The notes: generated by a model from the letters alone, not told the origin. A DNA stretch of 64,000 nt from Clostridium chrysemydis (GCF_015234215.1 NZ_JADEKP010000004.1:62001-126000), one strand, 5' to 3'; shown: positions 48,092 through 57,048, counted from the stretch's first letter. Numbers and translations: made by a program.

Positions 48092-48191
48092 GGATAAGTT
48101 CAATTAACCAAATGGAAGATTTAATAGGTTAGAGGAAATCCAAATCACGTACGTTCTTTGGATAAGTTCACTCTACAAAATCGAAGATTTT
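48092..48191 (+). repeat. Two 31-nt direct repeats inside the ribozyme insertion
   Basis: GGATAAGTTCA at 48092 and 48160 starts two copies ending in GAAGATTT that match at 26 of 31 positions. A hairpin AAAATC-GAA-GATTTT is formed by the second copy. Confidence 0.6.
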
Positions 48192-48345
48192 GGAGTTCAC
48201 TTAAGTTGACGAGGATGAAGTTTATCGAATTTTTCGGCGGATACTTCACGGTATAGCACTACCGTTAACGGCTAGCAAAACTAATTGAGCAATCATTAGC
48301 ACAAATTTAGCCCGGTGCATTTTAACTTTGTTTTAAAAAGACAAG

Positions 48346-48392
48346 TTTCTCTAGGATAATTATGCCTGTTAATATCTGCTAGAGAGTTTTTT
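48346..48392 (+). terminator. Putative attenuator hairpin between the ribozyme and glmS
   Basis: TCTCTAG pairs with CTAGAGA over a 24-base loop and is followed by GTTTTTT. It lies 70 bases before the glmS start codon, after the ribozyme core, so it could reduce read-through into glmS. Confidence 0.5.
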
Positions 48393-48459
48393 AGAAAATA
48401 GAGTTCTTTGAAAATTGAATAAAAAAATAGATTTTATCGCAAAAGGAAGGTTTTTAATT

Positions 48460-50286
48460 ATGTGCGGAATAGTAGGATATTTAGGAAAAGGACAGGCAAC
48501 AAACTTTTTAGTGGAGGGATTATCTAAGTTAGAGTATAGAGGCTATGATTCAGCTGGTGTAGCTGTATTAGAAAATAACTCTATAGAAATTAAAAAGCAT
48601 AAAGGCAGATTAGCTAACTTAGAAAAAGATTTAGAGGAAAATAACCTAAATGGTAAAATCGGGATTGGTCATACAAGATGGGCAACTCACGGGGAGCCAT
48701 CAGATGTAAACTCTCATCCACACCGTAGTTTTAAAGGAGAAATAGCTGTTGTTCATAACGGTATTATAGAAAACTACCTAGAGCTTAGAGAAAAGCTTAA
48801 GGGAGAAGGTGTAGAATTTAAATCAGAAACTGACACTGAAGTTATACCAAACCTTATACAGCATTATTATGAGGGAGATCTATTTAAAGCAGTAGTTAAA
48901 GCTACTAAAGAGCTTCAAGGAAGTTATGCTATAGGTGTAATCTCTGAGAGAGAACCAAACAAGCTTATAGCAGTAAGAAAAGATAGTCCTCTTATAGTAG
49001 GTTTAGGAGAAGATGAAAACTTTATTGCATCAGATATACCAGCAGTATTAAACAGAACTAGAAATGTATATCTTTTAGATGACAATGAGTTTGTTTTAAT
49101 AGATGAAAACGGAGTAAAACTATTTAATGATAAAGGAGAGTCTTTATCTAAAGAAATATACCACGTAACTTGGAATGCAGATTCTGCAGAAAAAGGTGGG
49201 TATGATTCATTTATGCTTAAAGAAATTCACGAACAACCAAAAGCTTTAAAAGACACTATGAGTGGTAGAGTTACAGAAGGTGAGCCTATAACTTTTGAAG
49301 ATTTTAAATTAACAAAAGAGGAATTAGAAGGTATAGATAGAATTTATATAGTTGCATGCGGTACAGCGTATCATGCTGGTTTAATGGGAAAAGAAGCTAT
49401 AGAAAGATTAGCTAGAATACCAGTTGAAGTTGATATAGCATCAGAATTTAGATATAGAAACCCAATAGTTACAGAAAAATCTATGTTAATAGTTTTAAGT
49501 CAATCAGGTGAAACTGCGGATACTTTAGCAGCACTTAGAGATTGCAAAAGGTTAGGTGCAAAAACATTAGCTATAACTAATGTTGTAGGAAGTACTATTT
49601 CAAGAGAAGCAGATAGTGTTATTTATACTATGGCAGGTCCTGAAATTGCTGTAGCATCAACAAAAGCATACACAACACAAGTTGCAGTTATGCATATGAT
49701 AGCAATATATTTTGCAGAACTAATGGAAAAAGTAAATATTGAAAGATTAAATGAATTAAAAAGCGGACTACTAAGTATTCCTGAGAAAGTATTAGGAGTA
49801 TTAGAAGATAAAGAGAAGGTTTTAGATATCGCAAAAGAATTAAAAGATGAAAGAGATATATTCTTCTTAGGAAGAGGTGCAGATTTTGCTTTATCACTTG
49901 AAGCATCACTTAAATTAAAAGAAATATCTTATATTCATTCAGAAGCTTATGCAGGTGGAGAACTAAAACATGGAACTATAGCTTTAATAGAAGATGGAAC
50001 AAAAGTCGTATCAACTCTATTACAGAGAGATTTAATAGATAAAATGGTAAGTAATATAGTAGAAATCAAATCAAGAGGAGCTAAGATATATGGAGTATCT
50101 TTTGATGATGTAAAGAAAGTAAATGAAATATCAGACAAGGTATTAACTGTACCTGAAGTAGATGATTCATTTGCACCAATTCTTGCAGCAATCCATATGC
50201 AATTATTAGCTTACTATGTTGCAAGTGAAAAAGGATGCGATATTGATAAACCTAGAAATTTAGCAAAATCAGTTACTGTTGAATAA
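48460..50286 (+). CDS. glmS: Glutamine-fructose-6-phosphate aminotransferase (isomerising)
   Basis: GlmS makes glucosamine 6-phosphate, the first committed amino-sugar step. The 608-residue protein must start at Cys after removal of Met (MCGIVGYLG), so the ATG at 48460 with AAAGGAAGG upstream is the true start. The N-terminal glutaminase domain shows GRLANLE, HTRWATHG and HNGIIENY. Two SIS isomerase domains follow, with CGTAYHAG, LSQSGETADTLAA and a C-terminal DKPRNLAKSVTVE, which is invariant in the family. It is controlled by the upstream ribozyme. Confidence 0.96.
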   Translation: MCGIVGYLGKGQATNFLVEGLSKLEYRGYDSAGVAVLENNSIEIKKHKGRLANLEKDLEENNLNGKIGIGHTRWATHGEPSDVNSHPHRSFKGEIAVVHNGIIENYLELREKLKGEGVEFKSETDTEVIPNLIQHYYEGDLFKAVVKATKELQGSYAIGVISEREPNKLIAVRKDSPLIVGLGEDENFIASDIPAVLNRTRNVYLLDDNEFVLIDENGVKLFNDKGESLSKEIYHVTWNADSAEKGGYDSFMLKEIHEQPKALKDTMSGRVTEGEPITFEDFKLTKEELEGIDRIYIVACGTAYHAGLMGKEAIERLARIPVEVDIASEFRYRNPIVTEKSMLIVLSQSGETADTLAALRDCKRLGAKTLAITNVVGSTISREADSVIYTMAGPEIAVASTKAYTTQVAVMHMIAIYFAELMEKVNIERLNELKSGLLSIPEKVLGVLEDKEKVLDIAKELKDERDIFFLGRGADFALSLEASLKLKEISYIHSEAYAGGELKHGTIALIEDGTKVVSTLLQRDLIDKMVSNIVEIKSRGAKIYGVSFDDVKKVNEISDKVLTVPEVDDSFAPILAAIHMQLLAYYVASEKGCDIDKPRNLAKSVTVE

Positions 50287-50347
50287 AATTAGTAAATTTA
50301 TGAAATAGTAATAAAGTAGAATTTTTAGGGAAAGAGGTAGAGAAGAG

Positions 50348-50506
50348 ATGGAAGAAAAAATCTTAGAGCTTATTGAAGAGTACAAAGGAGCAGGAGAATC
50401 ATTAGAACATGGTTTAGAATGGTTACCTACTAATGATTCAGCACGTGCTAAGATTGATGTCTTAAATATGGTCATTGAAGATTTACAAAATTTAAGCAAA
50501 GAATAA
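50348..50506 (+). CDS. Small acidic protein, 52 residues, unknown
   Basis: GGGAAAGAGGTAGAG precedes an ATG and an open frame that ends just before a strong terminator. The product (starting MEEKILELIEEYKGAGES) is predicted to be two helices with a loop around WLPTND. It lies 61 bases after glmS and is probably on its transcript. I do not recognise a family. Confidence 0.6.
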   Translation: MEEKILELIEEYKGAGESLEHGLEWLPTNDSARAKIDVLNMVIEDLQNLSKE

Positions 50507-50511
50507 AAATA

Positions 50512-50548
50512 AATGCTAAGAGTAGTGTTAACTCTTAGCATTTTTATT
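50512..50548 (+). terminator. Terminator of the glmS transcript
   Basis: AATGCTAAGAGT and ACTCTTAGCATT pair around AGTGTTA, followed by a T-rich tail. Confidence 0.9.
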
Positions 50549-50661
50549 TTTTATTATATTTTATAAGCTATTTTTATGATTATAGTTATATAGATTTGTT
50601 GACTGAATTTTACTGTAATAATATAATCAAGTAAAGAGATATATGAGAGGAGTTGAAGGGT

Positions 50662-51039
50662 ATGTTAAATAAAGTACATACTGATAAGGCACCTAAGGCT
50701 TTAGGTCCTTATTCGCAAGCAATAAAATTTAAAGATATGGTATTTACATCAGGGCAAATAGCAATAGATCCAGCTACTTCTGAAATTGTTGGAACTGATA
50801 TAAAAACTCAAACTAAGAAGGTTATGGAAAATTTAGAGGCTGTATTAAAAGAAGCTGGAACTTCTTTTGATAAAGTTATAAAAACAACTTGTTTCTTAGA
50901 TGATATGGCGGATTTTGGAGAATTTAATCAAGTATATTCAGAGTATATAAAAAATGCTCCAGCAAGATCTTGCGTTGCAGTTAAAGAACTTCCTAAAAAG
51001 GTTCTTTGTGAAGTAGAAGTAATAGCATATGTAGAATAG
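50662..51039 (+). CDS. ridA: RidA family reactive imine deaminase
   Basis: RidA hydrolyses reactive 2-aminoacrylate/enamine intermediates released by PLP enzymes. The 125-residue protein has GPYSQAIKFKDMVFTSGQIAIDP at the N terminus, NLEAVLKEAGTSFDKVIKTTCFL, and the C-terminal PARSCVAVKELPK with the catalytic-site arginine. Length is standard. ATG 50662 is used; an in-frame TTG at 50653 abuts the GAGAGGAG ribosome site. Monocistronic. Confidence 0.94.
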   Translation: MLNKVHTDKAPKALGPYSQAIKFKDMVFTSGQIAIDPATSEIVGTDIKTQTKKVMENLEAVLKEAGTSFDKVIKTTCFLDDMADFGEFNQVYSEYIKNAPARSCVAVKELPKKVLCEVEVIAYVE

Positions 51040-51044
51040 TAAGG

Positions 51045-51068
51045 GGTCGGTTTTCCGACCTTTTTTTA
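51045..51068 (+). terminator. Intrinsic terminator after ridA
   Basis: GGTCGG-TTTT-CCGACC followed by seven T. Confidence 0.95.
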
Positions 51069-51170
51069 TTTACCTCAAAATATATTGTAGAAAATATTGT
51101 AAAAAAATCAATACTACTATAAAATAGAATATATAGAAAAATATAACAAAGGGTAGTGGAGGGTGCAGTT

Positions 51171-52163
51171 ATGGAAGAAATGTTAAGTAGATTGGAATTG
51201 ATGCTTATAGGGTTAAGACAGATGAAAACTACTGTAGTTTTTACCTGGTTTCCTAAAATAAATAAAGATGATATTTTAAGAGCTATTGAAGAATCACCTA
51301 AATTTAAAATTGTAGGTGATGTAGTGATGCTTAAAAGCGAAACAGAGATTTATGAAGAAGAACTTCAAAAGGAAGTTTTAAAAGAGTTAATGAATGAAAA
51401 AGATGACGAAATTGATATTCTTGATGATTACGATGATATTGAACTTATAGAAATTCCACTTGAAACTTTAGAAGATTTAAATAACGATATAGAAATAATA
51501 GAAGAAGTTAAAGAAACAGAAGAAATAGAGATAATAGAAGACGAGATTGAAATAGTAAATGAAGAAATAACTGAAGAAGCTAAAGTAGAAGAAGCTTTTA
51601 AAGAAGCTTGTGCAAGTAAAATTATTGAAGAGGTGGAAGAGAAAGTGGAGCAAGTTGTTGAGAGGGTTATCGTAAAAGATACAGCATCATTAAACGGTGC
51701 TGAAATTAAATATGAAGAATTAGTAAGATTAATTAGAGAATATAGTGCAAATACTTTAAATAAGCTATCATTATCAGATATTCACAAATTTGAAATGCAA
51801 GAAAAAGCTATTACTACTTTCTATAGTAGTAAATATAATGTTAGAATAAAGGAAAGAAATTTCTATGGAAGTGATACAAACATCTATGCTTTAATTCATA
51901 AAAAGAGAGGCATGGAAGTAGGGTATTTAGTTATATGTAACGTATTAACAGAAGAAATATTAAATTATATGCTAGATAATTACGACGATGAGGTTGTATA
52001 CTTCTTACCACTTGCAGGTTCTGAAGTTAGATTTGAAGTTGGATTAAATGAATTCTTCTTAAAAGATAGCGGAATAATACTAGATAAATATCTAGAGCAT
52101 TACGAAATTTCAGATGAATGTGATTTTAATATTAAAAAAGTAGAAGTTGTAATAGGAAGATAA
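51171..52163 (+). CDS. Unknown protein with a long acidic middle region
   Basis: The 330-residue product has three parts. There is an N-terminal region of about 65 residues (with KTTVVFTWFPKINKDDILRAI), an acidic low-complexity segment (about 75-150) built of EIEIIE-like repeats that probably forms a helix or is disordered, and a C-terminal mixed alpha/beta domain (about 165-330) with EVGYLVICNVL and VVYFLPLAG strands. There is no membrane helix. GTGGAGGGTG supports ATG 51171. The family is not recognised. A weak hairpin separates it from the folate gene. Confidence 0.6.
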   Translation: MEEMLSRLELMLIGLRQMKTTVVFTWFPKINKDDILRAIEESPKFKIVGDVVMLKSETEIYEEELQKEVLKELMNEKDDEIDILDDYDDIELIEIPLETLEDLNNDIEIIEEVKETEEIEIIEDEIEIVNEEITEEAKVEEAFKEACASKIIEEVEEKVEQVVERVIVKDTASLNGAEIKYEELVRLIREYSANTLNKLSLSDIHKFEMQEKAITTFYSSKYNVRIKERNFYGSDTNIYALIHKKRGMEVGYLVICNVLTEEILNYMLDNYDDEVVYFLPLAGSEVRFEVGLNEFFLKDSGIILDKYLEHYEISDECDFNIKKVEVVIGR

Positions 52164-52169
52164 TTTTAA

Positions 52170-52212
52170 GGGATGTTAAATAGAAGTGTTTAGCATCCCT
52201 GATATTTTAATT
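52170..52212 (+). terminator. Weak terminator-like hairpin
   Basis: GGGATG.TAAA and TTTA.CATCCC pair around TAGAAGTG; the following TGATATTTT is a poor T tract, so read-through is likely. Confidence 0.5.
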
Positions 52213-52230
52213 AATTTTGGGGTGATACAA

Positions 52231-52812
52231 ATGAATAAATCAAAAGAAACTATAAAACTAAACAAAAAAAGTATTAGAAAAAATATTATAGCTAAAAGAG
52301 ATCTAAATAAAGAAGAGAATAGCTTAAAAGATTCTAAAATATTCAATGAATTAATAAGCTTAAATAGCTATAAGAGAGCAAAAAAAATATTTATTTATAT
52401 TGGTTTTGGCTCAGAAATAAATACTAAAGATCTTATAGAAATTATGCTTAAAGAAGGAAAAGAAGTTTTTGTTCCAAAAGTTATAGAAAAAGAAATGATA
52501 GCCTTAAAAATAACTTCCTTAAGTAATTTAATAGAGAGTAAGTTTAAGATATTAGAACCCGTTGGGGAAAAATCAGATATAGACGGAGAAGAGTTCGATT
52601 TAATTATAATGCCTGGGGTGGCGTTTGATAGAATTGGAAATAGAATAGGCTACGGAGGGGGATATTATGATAAATATCTAAAAGATATAAGTTCTGATAT
52701 AAAAAAGGTAGCACTAGCTTATGAATTGCAACTTGTAGAAGAGATAGAAACAGAGGAACACGATTTAAAAGTAGATTCAATTATTACTGAAAACGAAGTA
52801 ATAGATATATAA
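52231..52812 (+). CDS. 5-formyltetrahydrofolate cyclo-ligase
   Basis: This enzyme converts 5-formyl-THF to 5,10-methenyl-THF using ATP, returning stored folate to one-carbon metabolism. The 193-residue protein has the basic N-terminal KKSIRKNIIAKRD, the ATP/folate-binding VFVPKV segment and the diagnostic MPGVAFDRIGNRIGYGGGYYDKYL near residues 125-148. ATG 52231 follows TTTTGGGGTGAT; upstream in-frame starts overlap the hairpin. The adjacent metY gene may share the transcript. Confidence 0.92.
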   Translation: MNKSKETIKLNKKSIRKNIIAKRDLNKEENSLKDSKIFNELISLNSYKRAKKIFIYIGFGSEINTKDLIEIMLKEGKEVFVPKVIEKEMIALKITSLSNLIESKFKILEPVGEKSDIDGEEFDLIIMPGVAFDRIGNRIGYGGGYYDKYLKDISSDIKKVALAYELQLVEEIETEEHDLKVDSIITENEVIDI

Positions 52813-52832
52813 AATTTTAAGGGGGCTATATT

Positions 52833-54110
52833 ATGATAAAAGACTGTAAAAAAGGTACTATCTGCGTGCAAGGAGGTTATGAACCTAAAGCTACAGAACC
52901 TAGGGTTTTACCTATAGTTCAAAGTACTACTTATAAGTATGATGATCCTGATTTTGTAGAAAGATTATTTAATTTAGAAGAAGAGGGGCATCTTTATTCT
53001 AGAATATCAAATCCTACAGTAGAAGCTTTAGAGAAGAAGTTTTGTATGCTTGAAGGAGGAGTTTCGGCTGTAGCTACATCTACAGGACAAGCTGCTATTT
53101 TAAATGCTGTTTTAAATATATGTAAAAATGGGGATCACATTATTTCAGCGCAAACCTTATACGGGGGTACAGTAAATCTTTTTAAAATAAACTTAAAAAA
53201 GATGGGGATAGATGTAACATTTGTAGACCCTGAAGCTTCTAAAGAAGAAATTTTAAGTGAAGCAAGAGAAAATACGAAGCTTATATACGGGGAAACTATA
53301 GGAAATCCGGGATTAAATATTTTAGACTTTGAAAAGTTTAGTGAAGTTTCTAAAACTCTAGATATCCCTTTTATAGTTGATAACACGGTAGCTACACCAA
53401 TTCACTGCAATCCACTAAAACTTGGTGCAAATATCGTAGTTCATTCAACTTCAAAATATGCAGACGGTCACGCACAAGCATTAGGTGGAATGATAGTAGA
53501 TGGAGGTAATTTTAACTGGGAAAACGGAAAGTTTAATGATTTAGTAGAAGAAGATCCTAGTTATCACGGACTTAGCTACACAAAGACCTTTAAAAATGCA
53601 GCTTATATAACTAAGTTAAGAGTTACGTTAATAAGAGATTTAGGAAATGCACAGTCACCTTTTAATGCATACCTTACTAATTTAGGTCTTGAGACACTTC
53701 ACTTAAGGATGATAAAACATTCTAATAATGCATTAGAGTTTTCAAAGTATTTAGAAAAACATCCTAAAATAGAGTGGGTTAATTATCCTTTGTTAGAAGG
53801 AAATAAAGAATATGAAAAAGCTAACAAATACTTAAAAGGTGGGGCATCTGGTATTATAACTTTTGGAGTAAAAGGTGGAGTAGCTTCTGCTAAAACTTTG
53901 ATGAGAGAACTTAAGCTTTCTTCTTTAGTTGTACATTTAGGAGATGCAAGGTCATCACTTTTACATCCAGCAACAACAACTCACAACCAACTAACAAAAG
54001 AAGAACAAATAAAGAGTGGAATAAGCGAAGATTTAATAAGATTTTCAATTGGAATAGAAGATTTAGAAGATCTTATAAATGATATGGATGCAGCACTAGC
54101 AATAATATAA
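52833..54110 (+). CDS. metY: O-acetylhomoserine sulfhydrylase (Cys/Met metabolism PLP enzyme)
   Basis: The 425-residue enzyme belongs to the Cys/Met PLP family: YSRISNPTVEALEKK, ATSTGQAAILNA, IVDNTVATP and the PLP-lysine segment VHSTSKYADGHAQALGG. The insertion after the PLP lysine (GNFNWENGKFNDL) is typical of the longer O-acetylhomoserine sulfhydrylase subgroup rather than MetB/MetC. It would form homocysteine from O-acetylhomoserine and sulfide. No SAM riboswitch precedes it. AAGGGGGC lies upstream of the ATG. Confidence 0.87.
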   Translation: MIKDCKKGTICVQGGYEPKATEPRVLPIVQSTTYKYDDPDFVERLFNLEEEGHLYSRISNPTVEALEKKFCMLEGGVSAVATSTGQAAILNAVLNICKNGDHIISAQTLYGGTVNLFKINLKKMGIDVTFVDPEASKEEILSEARENTKLIYGETIGNPGLNILDFEKFSEVSKTLDIPFIVDNTVATPIHCNPLKLGANIVVHSTSKYADGHAQALGGMIVDGGNFNWENGKFNDLVEEDPSYHGLSYTKTFKNAAYITKLRVTLIRDLGNAQSPFNAYLTNLGLETLHLRMIKHSNNALEFSKYLEKHPKIEWVNYPLLEGNKEYEKANKYLKGGASGIITFGVKGGVASAKTLMRELKLSSLVVHLGDARSSLLHPATTTHNQLTKEEQIKSGISEDLIRFSIGIEDLEDLINDMDAALAII

Positions 54111-54114
54111 TCAA

Positions 54115-54150
54115 AAAAGCAGTATCTGGTAACAGATACTGCTTTAATTT
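54115..54150. terminator. Bidirectional terminator between metY and thrS
   Basis: AAAGCAGTATCTG and CAGATACTGCTTT pair around GTAA, with A and T-rich flanks on both sides. Confidence 0.9.
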
Positions 54151-54152
54151 TA

Positions 54153-56084
54153 TTATTTTTCTTTGTTTGCGATTTCTTTAAGAATTCTAGCTTTAAAGTC
54201 TTCATAAGAAATTGAACCTTCGTCGTCGTTCTTTCTGCTTCTAACTGAAACAGTTTTGTCGTTCATTTCTTTTTCTCCAACTACTAAGATGTAAGGAGTT
54301 CTTTCAAGTCTAGCTTCTCTTATTTTGTAGCCAAGCTTTTCAGCTCTGTAGTCACCTTCGATTCTTACTCCATATGCTTTTAAGTCGCTTACGATTGATT
54401 CAGCATATTCGTTGTATTTGTCTGAAAGTGGAAGAACTTTTGCTTGAACTGGTGATAACCAAGTTGGGAATGCACCTGCATATTTTTCTATAAGCATTGC
54501 TAAAGTTCTTTCATAACATCCGATTGAAGATCTGTGGATGATATAAGGTCTTTGTTTATCACCGTTTTGATCGATGTAAGTCATATCGAATCTTTCAGCT
54601 AAAGCAAAGTCTATTTGAATTGTGATAATTGTATCTTCTTTTCCGTGAACGTTCTTGAATTGGATGTCAAGCTTTGGTCCGTAGAAAGCAGCTTCGTCAT
54701 CAGCTTCAATATAATCTATATTTAAGTGGTCTAATATAGTTCTCATTATATCTTGAGTTTTGTTCCAAGCATCTGGATTATCTATATATTTTTCTCTGTT
54801 GTTTGGATCCCATTTTGAGAATCTGTAAGTAATGTCTTTTTCTATTCCTAGAGTAGTCATTACGTAATCTACTAAGCTAACTACACCTTTAAATTCATCT
54901 TCTAATTGCTCTGGAGTTACAACTAAGTGACCGTCAGCTAAAGTGAATTGTCTAACTCTTATAAGTCCGTGCATTTCTCCTGATGATTCATTTCTAAATA
55001 AAGTTGAAGTCTCTGCATATCTTTTTGGAAGATCTCTATAACTATGTTGTTCTGAGTTATAGATTGCATATTGGAAAGGACAAGTCATAGGTCTTAAAGC
55101 AAGAACCTCGTCGTCTTTTTCTTCATCTCCAAGTACAAACATACCATCTTTATAGTGATCCCAGTGTCCTGAAATTTTGTAAAGATCGCTTTTAGCCATA
55201 TAAGGAGTTTTAGTTAAAAGATATCCACGTTTTTCTTCTTCGTCTTCAATCCATCTTTGAAGAACTTGGATTATTTTAGCTCCTTTTGGCATTATTAGAG
55301 GAAGTCCTTGACCTACAGCTTCGTTAGTTGTGAATAATTTTAACTCTCTTCCTAATTTGTTGTGGTCTCTCTTTTTAGCTTCTTCTAAAGCTTCTAAATG
55401 ATCATCTAAATCTTTTTTCTTTAAGAATACAGTTCCGTATATTCTTGAAAGCATAGGATTTTTTTCATCACCTTTAAAGTAAGCGCCAGCACTTCTAAGA
55501 AGTTTGATAGCTTTCATAGGTTTAAGTGACATTACGTGAGGTCCTGCACAAAGGTCTGTGAAATCTCCTATTTTATAAAATGAAATTACTTCATCAACTG
55601 GAATATCTTTTATAAGTTCTACTTTGAAAGGTTCATCTTTCATAAGATCTAAAGCTTCGTCTCTAGATAATTCGAATCTTTCGATTTGAGGGTTTTCTTT
55701 TATTATTTTTTTCATTTCAGCTTCGATTTTTTCTAAATCTTCAGTTGAAAATGAACCCTCTTTATCGAAATCGTAGTAGAAGCCGTCTTCAATAGCTGGT
55801 CCTATAGCTATTTTAGCTTCAGGGAATAATCTTTTTACAGCGTAAGCTAAAACGTGAGATGCTGTATGTCTTAATGCATCTTTACCTTCTTTTGAATCGA
55901 AAGTACAAATTTCAACCTCGCTATCTTCATTAACTGGGTGTCTTAAATCTACTACTTCTCCGTTTACTATACCGCAAAAAGCATTTCTAGCTAAACCTTC
56001 ACTTATTCCTTTAGCTATATCTAAAACAGAAGCGCCAGCTTCGAATTCTTTAACTGATCCATCTTTTAAATTAATTTTTATCAT
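54153..56084 (-). CDS. thrS: Threonyl-tRNA synthetase
   Basis: This class II synthetase charges tRNA-Thr. The 643-residue protein has an N-terminal TGS domain (MIKINLKDGSVKEFEAGASV), the SAD editing domain with HTASHVLAYAVKRLFP, HxxxH-type zinc residues and TDLCAGPHV. The catalytic core follows with MRPMTCPFQYAIY, RYAETSTLFRNESSGEMHGLIRVRQFT (motif 2) and IHRSSIGCYER (motif 3), and the C terminus is an anticodon-binding domain. It is expressed behind a threonine T-box on the same strand. AAAGGAG precedes the ATG at 56084. Confidence 0.97.
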   Translation of the reverse strand: MIKINLKDGSVKEFEAGASVLDIAKGISEGLARNAFCGIVNGEVVDLRHPVNEDSEVEICTFDSKEGKDALRHTASHVLAYAVKRLFPEAKIAIGPAIEDGFYYDFDKEGSFSTEDLEKIEAEMKKIIKENPQIERFELSRDEALDLMKDEPFKVELIKDIPVDEVISFYKIGDFTDLCAGPHVMSLKPMKAIKLLRSAGAYFKGDEKNPMLSRIYGTVFLKKKDLDDHLEALEEAKKRDHNKLGRELKLFTTNEAVGQGLPLIMPKGAKIIQVLQRWIEDEEEKRGYLLTKTPYMAKSDLYKISGHWDHYKDGMFVLGDEEKDDEVLALRPMTCPFQYAIYNSEQHSYRDLPKRYAETSTLFRNESSGEMHGLIRVRQFTLADGHLVVTPEQLEDEFKGVVSLVDYVMTTLGIEKDITYRFSKWDPNNREKYIDNPDAWNKTQDIMRTILDHLNIDYIEADDEAAFYGPKLDIQFKNVHGKEDTIITIQIDFALAERFDMTYIDQNGDKQRPYIIHRSSIGCYERTLAMLIEKYAGAFPTWLSPVQAKVLPLSDKYNEYAESIVSDLKAYGVRIEGDYRAEKLGYKIREARLERTPYILVVGEKEMNDKTVSVRSRKNDDEGSISYEDFKARILKEIANKEK

Positions 56085-56134
56085 TTTTAAAACTCCTTTC
56101 GTAATTTATATTTAAACATTTAAGTTATTTACTA

Positions 56135-56382
56135 AAATAAAAAAACCCCGTCTCTATAAAATATAGAGACGAGGATAATACCCGTGGTTCCACTCTAGTT
56201 ATTCTTAAAAAATAAGAATCACTCAATTTGTCGTAACGTGACAAAGACGGACTGGATTAGAGTCACTCCGAGGTAGTTTTCAGGTAAGCTCAAATAAAGA
56301 TAATTACAGCGATATATCTTCTCTCTGAAAGTGAGGATTCACCTTACTCTTCTCATCAACGTGTTATTTATAAGTTAATTTA
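56135..56382 (-). promoter_or_regulatory. T-box leader of thrS
   Basis: On the minus strand the canonical T-box AGAGTGGAACCACGGG lies at 56181-56196. It is followed by the terminator CCTCGTCTCTATA...TATAGAGACGGGG with seven T (56140-56174). Stem I with its AGAGAG element lies upstream (about 56285-56365). A Thr codon ACC at 56283-56285 is the candidate specifier. Uncharged tRNA-Thr would stabilise the antiterminator and raise thrS expression. Confidence 0.93.
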
Positions 56383-56388
56383 TATCTA

Positions 56389-56417
56389 ATTATAGTTATT
56401 AGATTTTAAGATGTCAA
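56389..56417 (-). promoter_or_regulatory. Consensus sigma-A promoter of thrS
   Basis: On the minus strand a perfect TTGACA (56412-56417), 17-base spacer and perfect TATAAT (56389-56394). From here to 56488 nothing else is seen. Confidence 0.85.
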
Positions 56418-56488
56418 TAAATAAAAAAATTTATTTTAAATAGAAATAGTATAAATTTTCTTAAAATCATAAATAATAATTAAAGTAA

Positions 56489-56890
56489 TTAAATGCTATC
56501 TAAAAGTAACTTAAGCTTTATATCTTCTAATAATTCATCTGTATAAAAGGAGCCACCCATAAAAGAAAGAATAATATCATCCCTATTAAAGCCTTCTTTA
56601 TACAGTTTTATATTTCGAGTTAGTTTTTTAATTTTATTAGAGGTTGTACTAAAGATAATCATAAGCTCTTTTATAGAGTAGTATCTTTTAGTTAAAATTT
56701 TATAAAGTTTTTTTTGTAGATTAATTTTATAATAAAGATCTGTCTCTAAAGAGTGATGAGGTCCATTTTTACCCCTGTGATGTTCTTCGCAAAGATACAT
56801 ATAATTCAATTCTATATCTAAACCGCCTTCACTGCGGTGAACGATGTGATGAATATCAGCAGGTTTTTTACAAATTTCACAAAAATACAA
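56489..56890 (-). CDS. HNH endonuclease domain protein
   Basis: The 133-residue product starts at TTG (AGGAGG upstream) with CEICKKPADIHHIVHRSEGG...NYMYLCEEHH. This is a CxxC...CxxH zinc frame and the H-N-H metal-finger with HH in the first strand and N in the helix. The C-terminal 70 residues are basic and resemble a helix-turn-helix (SIKELMIIFSTTSNKIKKLTR), which may bind DNA. No phage genes are nearby. Cellular HNH proteins of this size are common and usually uncharacterised. Confidence 0.82.
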   Translation of the reverse strand: MYFCEICKKPADIHHIVHRSEGGLDIELNYMYLCEEHHRGKNGPHHSLETDLYYKINLQKKLYKILTKRYYSIKELMIIFSTTSNKIKKLTRNIKLYKEGFNRDDIILSFMGGSFYTDELLEDIKLKLLLDSI

Positions 56891-57048
56891 GTTTTAGCCT
56901 CCTAAAATGTAAAATAAATAAGTATATTACAATTATAAAATAAAAATTTATAAATGTATATTTTATAAATATTTTAGTAAAAAAGGGTAAAAATCAAAAT
57001 AAATGGTATAATATATTATATAGATTATTGGAAAGAAAGGTGATATTT

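Larger units (their letters stand above)
47890..48325 (+). ncRNA. glmS self-cleaving ribozyme-riboswitch with a very large P1 insertion
   Basis: The 5' core AAGCGCCAGAACTTAAG (cleavage predicted between A47899 and G47900) and the 3' core starting at 48203 (CTTAAGTTGACGAGG, then ATGAAGTTTATCGAA, TTTTTCGGCGGATACTTCA) are unmistakable, and the downstream P3-P4 region follows (CCGTTAACGGC, TAGCCCGG). ACTTAAG (47908-47914) pairs with CTTAAGT (48203-48209) to form P1, so about 290 bases lie in its loop, where known examples have far fewer. Glucosamine 6-phosphate triggers cleavage and lowers glmS expression. Confidence 0.93.

Noticed and set aside
48089-48097. Perfect DnaA box within the glmS ribozyme insertion
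   Set aside because: A single box with no neighbours other than a diverged copy in the direct repeat; best explained as part of the RNA element.
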